A program made the translations under genes and the position numbers. This document shows, one piece after another, positions 45,551-54,962 of a stretch of DNA of 64,000 nucleotides (positions within the stretch are counted from its first letter, which is position 1; each line of letters begins with the position of its first letter). The notes under the pieces were generated by a model that saw only the letters and a list, made by a program, of their open reading frames with translations, had not been told where the DNA came from and did no database searches. Location: the NCBI GenBank assembly GCA_963833505.1, contig CAWHYG010000008.1, forward strand, positions 287,738 through 351,737, given 5' to 3'. Source of the DNA: CAWHYG01 sp963833505 (GTDB taxonomy: Bacteria > Eisenbacteria > RBG-16-71-46 > CAIMUX01).

Positions 45551-47230
45551 TCAGCTCCCCTGAATCCGGCTCTCCACGTCCTTGAGGATCTGCTCGGTCC
45601 GCTCCACCGCCTGCGCGCGCAGTCCCGCCGCCTTCTCCCGCGTCGCCGCCGCCCACGCGACGTCCGCCAGATTCTTCAGGTTGATCAGCACGTTGAGCCA
45701 GGCGCCTTCGGCGCAGGTCCGAGCGCAGAGCGCCGCGACCCCGGCGTCGGAAACCGAGTTGGGGTTGCCCTTCGCGGCCGTCTCCGCCGCAAGATCCAGA
45801 ACGAGAAGCGAGCGCTCGAGCACCGACAGCGGCACCTCGGTCGCGCCGCGCGTCGCTTCTTCCACCGCCTTGGCCCGCACGGCCGCCTCCTCCGGGCTCT
45901 TCCCCGGCAGCCGGAACGCCGCCATCACGCGATCGAAGGCCGCCGTGTCTTCATCCACGGCCGAGAGGAACCAGTCCTTCAGCTCCTGCCCGCGACGCGC
46001 CGCGACCTTCATCGCCTCCCACGATCCCTCGCAGCTCTTCTTGCCCACCGTGAGATTGGCCACCATGGCTCCGAGCGCGCCTCCAAGGGCGCCACAGAGG
46101 GCGGCCACGCTTCCGCCTCCGGGCGCGGGAGAGTCGGTGGAAAGCTCGTCGGCCAGTCCCCGAACGGTCATCTCGACCAGCGAGCTCTTGGCATCACGGA
46201 TCTTGTACTCGATGATCTTCTGATCGGGATCGAAGGCCGAGATCTCGGAGAGCCCGAGAGATCGCGCCGCGATGTGAACCAGCTCGCGTTCCGGCACGCC
46301 CGAGGACTTTCCGGTGCGCTCAAGATAATAGCGGCCGGCATCGACCACCGCGGCCAGGGGAATCAGTCCGACCAGCTCGCTTCCGGTCGCGCGGAGCCCG
46401 AGCTTCCGCGCTTCTTCGGCGCAGGCCTCGAAGGCCACGTGCGGAGGGGTGACGTTGTAGTCCAGAAGGTTGATCGAGATCTGGGCGCAGCCGTACTCCT
46501 TGATATACCAGCCGACGGCGCGCACCGCGGGCAACAGGCCGGGCTCCCGCACCTTGTTCCCGGCGGAATCCAGCACCGGATTGCCGGCGGCATCCTTCTT
46601 CAGGCGTCCGGTCTCCCGGATGTTGAGGGCGATCCGGTTCGCCAGCTTCCCGTCCCGCGTGTTCAAGTTGACGTTGTACGCGATCAGGAACTCGCGGGCT
46701 CCGATCACGGTGGCTCCGCTTCGGGGATTGAACACGGCCGGGCCGAAGTCCGGCGCCCATTCCGGATCCTTCAGCTTGTCCGGCAACCCTTCGTATTCGC
46801 CCGCCCGGATGTTGGCCAGCGACTGCCGTTCCGGACGCGACGCCGCGTTCTCGTAGAGGTAGATCGGAATCCCCAGCTCGCGGCCGACGCGCTCGCCGAC
46901 TTGCCGCGCGATCTCGGCGCACTCCTCCATGGTCACGCCCGAGACCGGAACGAACGGGCACACGTCGGTGGCGCCCATGCGGGGGTGCTCGCCGTGGTGG
47001 GCGCTCATGTCGATGAGCGCAGCCGCCCGGCGGATCGCACGGAAGGCCGCCTCGGCGACGCCCTCTGGAGAGCCGACGAAGGTGACGACCGTCCGGTTCG
47101 TCGCCGCTCCCGGATCGACGTCCAGGAGAACGACCTCGGCCACGCCCGAGATCTCGGCCGCAATCGCATCCAGGACCGCCCGGTCCTTCCCTTCGCTGAA
47201 ATTGGGGACGCACTCGACCAGCTTCCGCAT
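45551..47230 (-). CDS. Glutamate formiminotransferase / formimino-THF cyclodeaminase fusion
   Basis: 559 residues from the ATG at 47230 (GGAGGAGGATC ahead). Residues 1 to about 330 are the formiminotransferase: LVECVPNFSEGKD, then MSAHHGEHPRMGATDVCPFVPV with the catalytic His, and NINLLDY-type blocks. Residues about 350-559 are the cyclodeaminase (LADELSTDSPAPGGGSVAAL, then a helical bundle). The pair moves the formimino group of formiminoglutamate to tetrahydrofolate and releases ammonia, in histidine breakdown. No hut genes are adjacent. Confidence 0.9.
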   Translation of the reverse strand: MRKLVECVPNFSEGKDRAVLDAIAAEISGVAEVVLLDVDPGAATNRTVVTFVGSPEGVAEAAFRAIRRAAALIDMSAHHGEHPRMGATDVCPFVPVSGVTMEECAEIARQVGERVGRELGIPIYLYENAASRPERQSLANIRAGEYEGLPDKLKDPEWAPDFGPAVFNPRSGATVIGAREFLIAYNVNLNTRDGKLANRIALNIRETGRLKKDAAGNPVLDSAGNKVREPGLLPAVRAVGWYIKEYGCAQISINLLDYNVTPPHVAFEACAEEARKLGLRATGSELVGLIPLAAVVDAGRYYLERTGKSSGVPERELVHIAARSLGLSEISAFDPDQKIIEYKIRDAKSSLVEMTVRGLADELSTDSPAPGGGSVAALCGALGGALGAMVANLTVGKKSCEGSWEAMKVAARRGQELKDWFLSAVDEDTAAFDRVMAAFRLPGKSPEEAAVRAKAVEEATRGATEVPLSVLERSLLVLDLAAETAAKGNPNSVSDAGVAALCARTCAEGAWLNVLINLKNLADVAWAAATREKAAGLRAQAVERTEQILKDVESRIQGS

Positions 47231-47365
47231 GATCCTCCTCCACCGCGGCAACCCTTCCGCGCGGAACCTTGAGCCGGAACGGATCCGCCGACCGGACCGA
47301 TCCCGCGGGCCATTGTAACGGCCCCTCGTCCGCCGAGGAAGGGACTTGGCCGGCCGCCGAAGGAT

Positions 47366-48034
47366 CTACCGTGCCGCCTGCCGGATCGCGTCGAGGAACG
47401 CCTCGGCCGGCTGCGCTCCGACGAACTGGATCGTTTCGTTCACGACGATCTTGGGGACTCCGGAGACCTGGTAGCGCTGGATCATGTCAGGGAATTCGCT
47501 CACCTCGATCGCATCGGCGGTGATGCGGGGGCCTTCGATCGCGAGCTTGTGGGCCAGCCTGGCCGCGCGCGGGCAGTAGGGTCAGGTCGGAGTCGAGAAG
47601 ACCTGGATGTGGATGTCCTTCTGGATCGCCCGAAGCTCTTCGCATGCCTTGGGGGACAGGTCCGTCTTCCCCGAGGCGACATCCACCATGTCCTCGATCA
47701 GGGCGGAGAACTCGTAGCCCGACGGGATCCCGAGATAGCGGACCCTTCCCTTGGCCGCGCCCGAGAGCGTGAAGGCGGGCACGCGCTCGAATCCGAACTC
47801 CTTGGCCATGGCCGCATCGGATACGAGGTCGTGCACTTGGAGAGTGATTTGCGGCGAAAGCCCCGCCAGCTCCTTCAGCAGTTCGCCCGTTTCCCGGCAA
47901 TACATGCATTCATTGGCCGGGACCGAGAGAACCGACTCCTTCTGCGTGAAATAGTCGATCGTGACCGGACCCTTCAAGTTCTTCTTGAAGTGGTCGCTGA
48001 TCTGCCGGGCGTCCTTTTCCGGAATGATGGCCAT
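47366..48034 (-). CDS. Glutaredoxin-like protein disulfide oxidoreductase, probable selenoprotein (TGA at 47584-47582)
   Basis: 222 residues if the in-frame TGA at codon 151 is read through. The protein has two thioredoxin folds as in archaeal and bacterial PDO. The first active site is C43-M-Y-C46 (ECMYCRE). The second reads FSTPT-TGA-PYCPRA, so the TGA stands exactly where the first Cys of CPYC belongs and C154 is kept. After the TGA a conserved fold continues for 71 codons (VSGVPKIVVNETIQFVGAQP, the cis-Pro region) to a TAG at 47366. A SECIS-like hairpin follows the TGA. The ATG at 48034 has GGAGG ahead. The alternative is a plain nonsense mutation. Confidence 0.75.
47552..47564 (-). promoter_or_regulatory. 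Putative bacterial SECIS hairpin
   Basis: On the minus strand GGCCA-GGC-UGGCC forms a perfect 5-bp stem with a 3-base loop starting with G. 22 bases separate the UGA from the loop, within the range described for bacterial SECIS elements. Confidence 0.55.
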
Positions 48035-48419
48035 GGCGATCCTCCGTTCCCTGAGACTGCGATTATCATCGATACCGCCGCGTCACTCGCAAAGCATCCG
48101 CGGCGGAGCCCACTCAATCGGCGCTCCCGCGAGGGCGACTGGAGCGCCTCCCGACCGGTACGCCCGCGAGGATGAATCTCGCGCGCCCAAGATCTCGTTC
48201 GCGCCGACTCTACCGCCTTCTGCAAGAGGGAAGAAGTTCGACGTCCGCTGGATCCGCGCGCCGTCGTTTCCACGCGCCAGCCGCCACCTGCTCTGGCAGT
48301 CGGAATGCGCCGGTCGCCGCGTTGACACCCGACTCCTCCGATGCGAGAATGACGCGAAATGTGCTGAATCGCTGATGACCCACCGTCCACGGCCCCTGCA
48401 GCGGGGCAAGGAGCGATCG
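48035..48419 (+). promoter_or_regulatory. Intergenic region with a sigma70-like promoter for sod (48322-48350)
   Basis: Plus-strand TTGACA at 48322-48327, 17 bases, then GAGAAT at 48345-48350. The -35 is perfect and the -10 matches at four of six positions. It lies about 70 bp before the SOD start. Nothing else is clear in this 385-bp gap. Confidence 0.6.
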
Positions 48420-49034
48420 ATGCCGATCTATCAGTTACCGGACCTGAAGTATGACTACAGCGCCCTCGAGCCCCACCTCATCGCCAAGATCCTCCAGCTT
48501 CACCATGACAAGCACCACGCCGCCTACGTCAACGGCGCCAACGAAACGCTGGACAAGATGCATGACGCCCGGAAGAAGGAGGATTTCTCCACCGTCAACC
48601 AGCTCGAAAAGAGCCTGTCCTTCCACATTTCCGGCCACAAGCTCCACTCGATCCTCTGGACCAACATGGCGCCCCACGCCGGCGGCGAACCGAGCGGGGA
48701 GATCAAGAGCCAGATCGAGAAGGACTTCGAGGGATTCGCGGGGTTCCAGAAGCAGTTCAACGCGGCCACGCTCGGCGTGCAGGGCTCCGGCTGGGGCGTG
48801 CTGGCCTGGGAACCGCTGGCGGAGAAGCTGATCGTGCAGCAGGTCTACGATCATCAGGCCGAGCACGCCCAGGGCGCCGTCCCTCTGCTCGTCTGTGACA
48901 TTTGGGAGCACGCCTTCTACCTGCAGTACGAGAACAGGAAGGCGGAGTGGGTGAACGCGTTCTGGAAGGTTCTCAACTGGGACGATGTCAACCGCCGGCT
49001 GACCGACGCCAAACGGGGCAAGTTCTCCGTCTGA
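48420..49034 (+). CDS. sodA: Superoxide dismutase, Fe/Mn family
   Basis: 204 residues from the ATG at 48420 (AAGGAG ahead). Metal ligands are H28 (LHHDKHH), H76 (SGHKLHSILW), D160 and H164 (VCDIWEHAFYLQYEN). VQGSGWGVLAWEP carries the Gln seen in Mn-type enzymes, so Mn or cambialistic use is likely. No signal peptide: cytoplasmic. It has its own promoter and a strong terminator, so it is monocistronic. Confidence 0.94.
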   Translation: MPIYQLPDLKYDYSALEPHLIAKILQLHHDKHHAAYVNGANETLDKMHDARKKEDFSTVNQLEKSLSFHISGHKLHSILWTNMAPHAGGEPSGEIKSQIEKDFEGFAGFQKQFNAATLGVQGSGWGVLAWEPLAEKLIVQQVYDHQAEHAQGAVPLLVCDIWEHAFYLQYENRKAEWVNAFWKVLNWDDVNRRLTDAKRGKFSV

Positions 49035-49059
49035 TTGCTCCTCTGGATCGAGCATCATG

Positions 49060-49092
49060 GGAGGGCGCGATCGATCGGCGCCCTCCTTCTGT
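49060..49092 (+). terminator. Rho-independent-type terminator after sod
   Basis: GGAGGGCGC (49060-49068) pairs perfectly with GCGCCCTCC (49078-49086) around a 9-base loop and is followed by TTCTGTT. Confidence 0.8.
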
Positions 49093-49161
49093 TCCGGCTT
49101 GAAACGGAACTGCTTCAAGCACTTCCGGATACGATTTTCGCCGGCGGATCGCGGATCCTCT

Positions 49162-49189
49162 TTGCGTTCACCCGCATACCTGTTATAAT
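49162..49189 (+). promoter_or_regulatory. Promoter with perfect TATAAT
   Basis: TTGCGT (49162-49167), 16 bases, TATAAT (49184-49189), about 47 bp before the start at 49237. The -10 is perfect. Confidence 0.65.
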
Positions 49190-49236
49190 TCAGGCGCTCC
49201 AGTAGACGGGGTTGAAACAGCTCAGAGGAGGTGCGT

Positions 49237-50133
49237 ATGTCGTGGAGGTCTCCAGTCCACTCGGCGCGTGTCCTCGGAATTCTCGCGCTCAGCCTGCTGT
49301 GGCTCATGCCGGCGCGCCCGGTTCGTGGACAAACCAGCTTTACCTGGGGCTCGGTCGAGACCGTGGACACCGGCGTGATCGGGCTTTCGTCCGCCGCCGG
49401 CCGTTCGATCGCCGGTCTGTCCGACGGCACAGGCCAGAGCTGGGATGCGGTCTTCCTCAAGAACGGCCAGGTTTTTCATGCCGTCCGGACGAGCGGCGGC
49501 TGGGGAGTCTCCGAAGCTCTTTCGTCCTCCGGCATCACCGCGCGCGACCCGCAGATCGCGCGCATCATGAACGTCCTCAACGTGGTGTGGGAGGACAGCC
49601 GGTCCGGCCATCCGGAGATCTGGACGCGCCGCTTCGCCGGCGGCGTCTGGACGCCCGAGGAGTGCCTGACCTGCGACGGAGCGCGTTCGGCCGCGCCGTC
49701 GCTGTGCGGCGATGACGACGAAGGATATCTGGCCTACGAAGAGGGGGATGCCGGCTCGGCCCAGGTCATGGCCCGCGTCTGGAGCGGTTCGGCCTGGGGT
49801 GCGCCGAGTCAGCTCTGCTCGAATCTCGTCTCCGTTCCCGGCTCGCCGGATCTCTCCGGTCCGTTGGCGGTCCGCGTCCAGCCGAATCCGGCGCGGGAGA
49901 GCGCGACTTTCCAGCTCATGCTCCCCGCGGCCGGACCGGTTTCGGTCCGGGTGCTCGACGCCTCCGGGCGCTGTATCCGCGACTTCGGGGCGATGTCTCT
50001 TCCGCGCGGCGCTTCCGTCCTGACCTGGGACCGGAGGGACGGCGCGGGTCGACGGGCGCCCTCGGGGATCTACTTCCTCGCGGTGCGGTCAGGGCAGACA
50101 GCGATCCGGAAGCACCTCGTGGTCTTGAACTGA
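49237..50133 (+). CDS. Secreted protein with FlgD-like C-terminal domain
   Basis: 298 residues from the ATG at 49237, with AGAGGAGGTG just upstream. Signal peptide MSWRSPVHSARVLGILALSL, cleaved near VRGQ. The middle (residues about 40-190) has blades resembling sialidase/propeller repeats (WDAVFLKNGQVFHAVRTSGGW, NVVWEDSRSGHPEIWTRRFAGG). The tail PNPARESATFQLMLPAAG ... ASGRCIRDFG ... APSGIYFLAVRSG is the FlgD-like Ig sorting domain seen in the other large surface proteins here. The function is unknown. Confidence 0.75.
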   Translation: MSWRSPVHSARVLGILALSLLWLMPARPVRGQTSFTWGSVETVDTGVIGLSSAAGRSIAGLSDGTGQSWDAVFLKNGQVFHAVRTSGGWGVSEALSSSGITARDPQIARIMNVLNVVWEDSRSGHPEIWTRRFAGGVWTPEECLTCDGARSAAPSLCGDDDEGYLAYEEGDAGSAQVMARVWSGSAWGAPSQLCSNLVSVPGSPDLSGPLAVRVQPNPARESATFQLMLPAAGPVSVRVLDASGRCIRDFGAMSLPRGASVLTWDRRDGAGRRAPSGIYFLAVRSGQTAIRKHLVVLN

Positions 50134-50356
50134 CGTTCGCGAGGGGATCAAGATGGCCTCGGCGCAGCGGTGGCGGTTCGGCTGGAAGCCGCGCCGCCGG
50201 GTTGTTGCTTTGGTCGGGCCCGCATGATCCGTGATCCTCGCCGCCGCGGTTGGGCTCACGAACGACGCCGGCCCGGCAGAGCGCCGGGCCGGCCGCATTG
50301 CGTCGCTCGGCCGGATCCGAGGCGCGACGACGAAGGCGCAGTCGAGGCACGCCGAC

Positions 50357-51139
50357 ATGCCGGCATTGGTCTCCATCGTCATCCCTTGTTTCAACTACGG
50401 CGCCTATCTGGCCGAGGCGATCGAGAGCGCGCAAGTGCAGACCTACCCGGAGATCGAGATCCTGGTGGCGGACGACGGCTCGACCGACGACACCCGCGCC
50501 GTTGCGGCCCGCTTTGGCCCGGCCATCGTCTATCTTCATCAGCCGAATCAGGGACCCGGGGCCGCCCGCAACCTCGGCGCGGCCCGCGCCCGCGGCGAGT
50601 GGATCGTCTTCCTGGACGCCGACGATAGCCTCGAGCCCACCTACGTTGAAGAGACCATGGCCGTCGCCTTGGCGGATCCGTCGCTGGCGTTCGTGTATAC
50701 CCAGATGCGGCTGTTCGGACGTCTGGATCGCATCACGCGCTTTCCCGGGTTCGACGCCCGGCGGTTGACCCGGGAGAACTTCATCAACGTGAGCGCGCTC
50801 CTTCGCGCCGATCTGGTGCGGACCGTGGGCTTCGATCCCGCCTTCCGCTACGGCTGGGAGGATTGGGATTTCTTCCTGGGAATCGTCGCGCACGGCGGGC
50901 GCGGCCGGCTGCTCGATCGCCCGCTCATCCGGTATCGCAAGCACACCGACGAGACGAGCTTGATCGACCGCTTCGACGCCGCCGGAATCGGCCTCAAGCG
51001 ACGCTATCTTCTACGGCTCTTCCGGAAACATCGGAGGCTCTTTCCGGCGGCCGACCAGACGCGGTTTCTGCTGAAGTACCTCGCGCTTCTCGTCCCAGGA
51101 GCGACGCGGTTCCGCCGGCTTTTCGATCGGGGGAAGTGA
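50357..51139 (+). CDS. Glycosyltransferase family 2
   Basis: 260 residues from the ATG at 50357, which begins PALVSIVIPCFNYGAYLAEAIES, the GT-A N-terminus; an upstream start would add unconserved residues. VADDGSTDDTRAVA holds the nucleotide-binding Asp residues, VFLDADDSLEPTYVE the DxD motif, and RYGWEDWDFFLGIVA the ED catalytic-base region. It inverts an NDP-sugar onto an acceptor, probably for an extracellular polysaccharide, given the convergent flippase gene. No membrane segment is seen. Confidence 0.85.
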   Translation: MPALVSIVIPCFNYGAYLAEAIESAQVQTYPEIEILVADDGSTDDTRAVAARFGPAIVYLHQPNQGPGAARNLGAARARGEWIVFLDADDSLEPTYVEETMAVALADPSLAFVYTQMRLFGRLDRITRFPGFDARRLTRENFINVSALLRADLVRTVGFDPAFRYGWEDWDFFLGIVAHGGRGRLLDRPLIRYRKHTDETSLIDRFDAAGIGLKRRYLLRLFRKHRRLFPAADQTRFLLKYLALLVPGATRFRRLFDRGK

Positions 51140-51152
51140 TCGGCGGCAGAGC

Positions 51153-52649
51153 TCAGCGAGTCGGCCGACGAGAGCCACGGAACCGCAGCAGCAGCAAGAC
51201 CACCAGGATCAGCGACACCGCTACGTTCGCCGGCGCCGTGCCGGACGTCCTCCAGAGCCACGCGGTCACCGCATACACCCCGAGCGAAGCCAGCGTCCAG
51301 CTCAGGTAGACGCGGAAGCAGAGATCGCGCACCGGCGAGCGCAGAAGAAACCACGCCTGCAGGAGGCCGGTCGCGCCGAAGATACCGTATCCAACGAGCA
51401 TCCACCGGAACCACACGAGCGTGCGAGCCAGGTCCGAGGCGCTCCAGCGGCCGCGGGAGAAGAGACGGAGGATGTACGGGCCGAGCAGATAGAGAACGAC
51501 CAGTTGCGCCAGGAGCGCCAGCGCCAGCCATCCCGTGAAGCGGATCAGGGAGCGCCGTTCCCGTTCGGCGCCCTCCTCCGAGCGGCGGCCGAGCCAGACC
51601 GAGAAGAGGTTCGACAGGGCGAGCGGAGCCGCTGAGGACAGGTTCGCGAGCTTGAGCGCCATGGAGTAGAGACCGAGATCGACGGCGGCCAGCCGGAAGA
51701 TGCCGAGAAAGAAGACGTCCATGGTCTGCACCCAGTTGGTCGCGATCCAGAGGAGATGGTTCCAGATCGAGAAGCTCCGGAGCGATTCGAAGATGAAGGG
51801 CCAGAATCGGAGCGGCGTGGCGGATGGCAGGTCGGTGGACTCGCTCGACGCGGATGGCGGCCGAAGCGCGGAACCGCCCGCCGGCGCCGCGGGCACCTCG
51901 GCCGTCGAGGCCGCGAGTCGGGCGTCGCCGGCGTCCGACTGGAGCGGCGCAGCGGCTGTCGCGGACTGTGGTGAACGCCTGGTTGCGCCGGACGTCAACG
52001 GATCCACGGCACCGGCGGAAATCGAACGGCTCTCCGCCAGAACCTTCTCCACTGCGCCGCGCGCCAGAAACACCGTGAGGAGCGCGGAGAGCACCGGCAC
52101 GGCCGCAAGCAGCTCGAGCCGCCCCGGCCGGAGAAGCACGGCGAGAGCGGTGCCGCCGAGAAGCGAGAGTTTCTGCACGAGGTTCACGACGTTGAGGCTT
52201 TTCAGACGCAGGCTGATACGCAGGAACTCACGGTCCGGCCCTGCCACCTGCGGCGTCAGAACGAGTCCGAACGCCCAGACCAGCGCCGCGAAGCGATCCG
52301 TCCATCCGCCTCCGCGCACCGCGAGGGCGAGCAAGGCCGAGAGGAGAATCGCCGCCGGGCCCTTGCCCCAGGCGAAGCGGCGAAAGTACCGCAGGCGCGC
52401 GGCCAATCGCTCCGGTCCCTCCTCCCGCCACGCGGCGAAGTGTCGATAGAGCGCGGATTCCGGAGTCACCGAGAGAAAGAGGAGCGGCGCCACGATGGCC
52501 TGGGCCAGGGCGAGGCGCGCGAATTTGCTCGGATCGAGGATCAGGACGAGGAGGAGCGTGGCCAGGCTGTCCGAAGCGCGGGTGACGGCGTGCTCGAGCG
52601 TGTTCCAGGCGCCGTGCCGCCACCAGCTTGAGGAACGAATCGGTGCCAT
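51153..52649 (-). CDS. Polysaccharide flippase (Wzx/MATE-type membrane protein)
   Basis: 498 residues with about 12 hydrophobic segments and few motifs, as in Wzx-type lipid-linked repeat flippases (for example VRGGGWTDRFAALVWAFGLVL and FTGWLALALLAQLVVLYLLGPYILRLF). A hydrophilic insertion of about 70 residues rich in Ala, Ser and Pro (VDPLTSGATRRSPQSATAAAP ...) splits the two halves of the bundle; such inserts are unusual here and probably form a disordered cytoplasmic loop. The start MAPIRSSSWWRHG at 52649 is accepted without a strong ribosome site. Confidence 0.72.
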   Translation of the reverse strand: MAPIRSSSWWRHGAWNTLEHAVTRASDSLATLLLVLILDPSKFARLALAQAIVAPLLFLSVTPESALYRHFAAWREEGPERLAARLRYFRRFAWGKGPAAILLSALLALAVRGGGWTDRFAALVWAFGLVLTPQVAGPDREFLRISLRLKSLNVVNLVQKLSLLGGTALAVLLRPGRLELLAAVPVLSALLTVFLARGAVEKVLAESRSISAGAVDPLTSGATRRSPQSATAAAPLQSDAGDARLAASTAEVPAAPAGGSALRPPSASSESTDLPSATPLRFWPFIFESLRSFSIWNHLLWIATNWVQTMDVFFLGIFRLAAVDLGLYSMALKLANLSSAAPLALSNLFSVWLGRRSEEGAERERRSLIRFTGWLALALLAQLVVLYLLGPYILRLFSRGRWSASDLARTLVWFRWMLVGYGIFGATGLLQAWFLLRSPVRDLCFRVYLSWTLASLGVYAVTAWLWRTSGTAPANVAVSLILVVLLLLRFRGSRRPTR

Positions 52650-52878
52650 CTTGCTCCCGGCCCGGATCGATCCCGAGGCCCGCGGACATCGTGGATGATC
52701 CGGCCCGGGGCCGTTCTTCCGGCTGGGGTCAGAATGTACTGGAGGCGCTTTCGGTCCGGCAAGGCGTTATTGCAGGGCCATCCGCGGCGGGACATCTGCT
52801 CGGACCGGAAAGCCGAGGTGACGATGGGGCATCCGCGATCCCTTCGCTCGCCGGAGAGTCCTTCGGCGGGCAGGCCGT

Positions 52879-54054
52879 TCACGCCACCCGGCCGGCCGGC
52901 ACTCGCGCCGCCTCGGGGATTGGACGCCGCTCGGTCGCCTCGCTCGTCTCGAAGCTCCATCCGGTCTTGAGCCCCAGAAGGAACCAGGCGAAGGCGAAGG
53001 TCCCGATGATGAAGACGCTGTCGCCGATCAACCGCAACCACCGCAGCGTGCGGACCCAGGGTTGCTGAAGGAAGTCGGCGCTCCGGGCGAACCAGAGCCC
53101 GTGCTCCACGCTCGCCACCGCCTGGGCCAGCCCGATCGGCAGAAGGCTGAGCCCCACCATGAGGATCAGGCCGATGTTCATGGCCCAGAAGGACAGCGCC
53201 AGAGGCGTCTCCCGCCAGGGCTTCACGCCGGTCAAGAACCGCGCGGTCAGAAGCACCAGCCCGAGGGCGAGCAGGCCGTACACGCCGAAGAGCGCGGTGT
53301 GCGCGTGCACCGGCGTCGTGTTGAGTCCCTGCATGTAGTACAGGGCGATGGGCGGATTGATCAGGAAACCGAAAAGTCCCGCTCCGACGAGGTTCCAGAA
53401 GGCCGTTCCGAGGAAGAAGCGGATCGGCCAGCGATGGCGGCGCATCCACGGCGCGGCCGTCTGCATCCGCGCCGTCTGAAAGGCCTCGAATCCGACCAGG
53501 ACGAGCGGCACGACCTCGAGGGCGCTGAACGAGGCTCCGATCGCCATGATCGAGGTCGGCGTCCCCGAGAAGTACAGGTGATGGAAGGTGCCCGGGATGC
53601 CTCCGAAGAGGAACAGCGCGCTCGAGGCCAGGGTCGCCGCGCCGGCATGCGACGGTTTGATCAATCCCATCCGGGAGAAGACGAAGGCGAGGGCCGCGGT
53701 GGCGAAGACCTCGAAGAATCCCTCGACCCAGAGATGCACCACCCACCAGCGCCAGTACTCCATCACGGAGAGATGCGTCCGGGCGCTGAAGAGGAACCCC
53801 GCCCCGTACATGAGGCCGATGGCGGTGGCCGAGCCCGCGAACATGAGGACGACGGTTCGCGAGTCGTCCTTCCGCCGCAACGCGGGCCAGAGGCCCCGCA
53901 GCATCAGCCCGAGCCACAGCACGAGTCCGGCGAAGAGCGCGATCTGCCAGGCGCGGCCGAGATCGACGTACTCGTATCCTTGCTGTCCGAACCAGAAACC
54001 GGCCGAAAGCCCCAGCTTCTGGTGGATCGAGAGGTACTCGACAACGACCCGTCG
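52879..54054 (-). pseudogene. norZ: 5'-truncated quinol-type nitric oxide reductase
   Basis: The frame runs from a TAA at about 54060 through LSIHQKLGLSAGFWFGQQGYEYVDLGRAWQ to a complete C-terminus at 52879. The order and text match the C-terminal half of qNOR: HHLYFSGTP (FeB His pair), VHLWVEGFFEVFA and TTPVHAHTALFGVYG (haem b3 region). A full qNOR has about 760 residues; here the N-terminal hydrophilic domain and first helices, with a low-spin haem ligand, are missing. The break coincides with an inverted repeat (54039-54080) next to the methyltransferase stop. No start codon in a good context remains, so it is a remnant. Confidence 0.8.
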
Positions 54055-54080
54055 TTATCCGGCTGATAACGCCGTTGTCG
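54039..54080. repeat. Inverted repeat at the NOR truncation point
   Basis: CGACAAC (54039-54045) and CGTTATC (54053-54059) face GATAACG (54065-54071) and GTTGTCG (54074-54080), giving an interrupted 14-bp stem around CGGCT. It marks the boundary between the truncated NOR gene and the methyltransferase gene and could be a terminator or a rearrangement end. Confidence 0.6.
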
Positions 54081-54081
54081 A

Positions 54082-54954
54082 TCACACAACATCATCGATC
54101 CGTGCCCGCAGCGCGGCTATGAACGAGGGATCTGTGCCGCAGCACCCGCCGACCGCCGCGACGCCCCGCGTGACCAGGTCGCCGAGATCCCGCGCGAACG
54201 CGTCCGCATCCCCCTGGTACAGGAGCGTCGCCCCGACCCGCTCCGGGAGGCCCCCGGACGGCTGGATCACGAGGAGTCGCGGTTCCACCATCGGGGCGCA
54301 GGCGGCAACGAGTTCACTCATCGGACCGCTGGTCATCCCGCAATTCACGCCTGCCAGCGCGGCCCCTTCCTTGATCAGCGCGGCCAGCGCGGAGACCGGA
54401 TCCCCCGCTGGGGTGGCGAACCCTTCACCCGCCCGGTGGAACACGAGAGAAGCGAGGATCGGAACCCGCGGCGCCGCGTCGCGCAGCGCCCGGAGCGCGA
54501 GCGTCGCCACTCGGACGTCCGTCATCGTCTCGAGGTGGAGCGCATCGACGCCGGAGTCGATCAGGCAGCAAGCCTGCTTCCGGTACCCTTCGCGCCAGGC
54601 TGCCTCCTTCTCCGGCGTGAACTTCTCGCCGGTGGGACCGATGTCGCCGATGACCCATCGCGCCCCGGCCTCCCGCGCGAGCCGGACCGCACCCCGGTTG
54701 AGCGCCTCCAGGCGGCCGACCAGGCCGAACCGCCCGAGACGGACCGGGTTCGCCCCGAAGGTGTTCGTGTGGATCGCTTCACTCCCCGCGTCCACATAGG
54801 CTCGATGGACATTCAGGACCTCTCGGGATCGCCCCAAGGTCCAGATCTCGGGCGGTTCCCCCAGGGGCAGCCCCCGTGCGATCAACATCGATCCGAGGCC
54901 GCCGTCCAGCAGGAGCGCCGGTCCGGTCCGGATCCGTTCGAGAAAGCTGATCAA
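54082..54954 (-). CDS. Homocysteine S-methyltransferase-family protein
   Basis: 290 residues from a TTG at 54954 (GAGG ahead), because family members begin here: LISFLERIRTGPALLLDGGLGSMLIARG. EAIHTNTFGANPVRLG is the substrate loop, LAGVNCGMTSGP the first zinc Cys and AVGGCCGTDPSFIAALR the paired zinc Cys. Such enzymes pass a methyl group (from S-methylmethionine, betaine or methyl-THF as in the MetH N-terminus) to homocysteine. At this length and without a B12 domain, MmuM- or BHMT-like activity is plausible; the donor is not certain. Confidence 0.85.
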   Translation of the reverse strand: MISFLERIRTGPALLLDGGLGSMLIARGLPLGEPPEIWTLGRSREVLNVHRAYVDAGSEAIHTNTFGANPVRLGRFGLVGRLEALNRGAVRLAREAGARWVIGDIGPTGEKFTPEKEAAWREGYRKQACCLIDSGVDALHLETMTDVRVATLALRALRDAAPRVPILASLVFHRAGEGFATPAGDPVSALAALIKEGAALAGVNCGMTSGPMSELVAACAPMVEPRLLVIQPSGGLPERVGATLLYQGDADAFARDLGDLVTRGVAAVGGCCGTDPSFIAALRARIDDVV

Positions 54955-54962
54955 GTCGCCGG

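Noticed and set aside
47366..47600. The 3' part of the disulfide oxidoreductase as a separate small gene
   Set aside because: No start codon with a ribosome site follows the TGA, and the part lacks its own first strand; it is the second fold of a two-fold family.
48421..48432. SOD as a 357-residue protein starting at 47961
   Set aside because: The upstream 153 codons are antisense to the selenoprotein gene and unlike SOD; the ATG at 48420 with AAGGAG begins the family.
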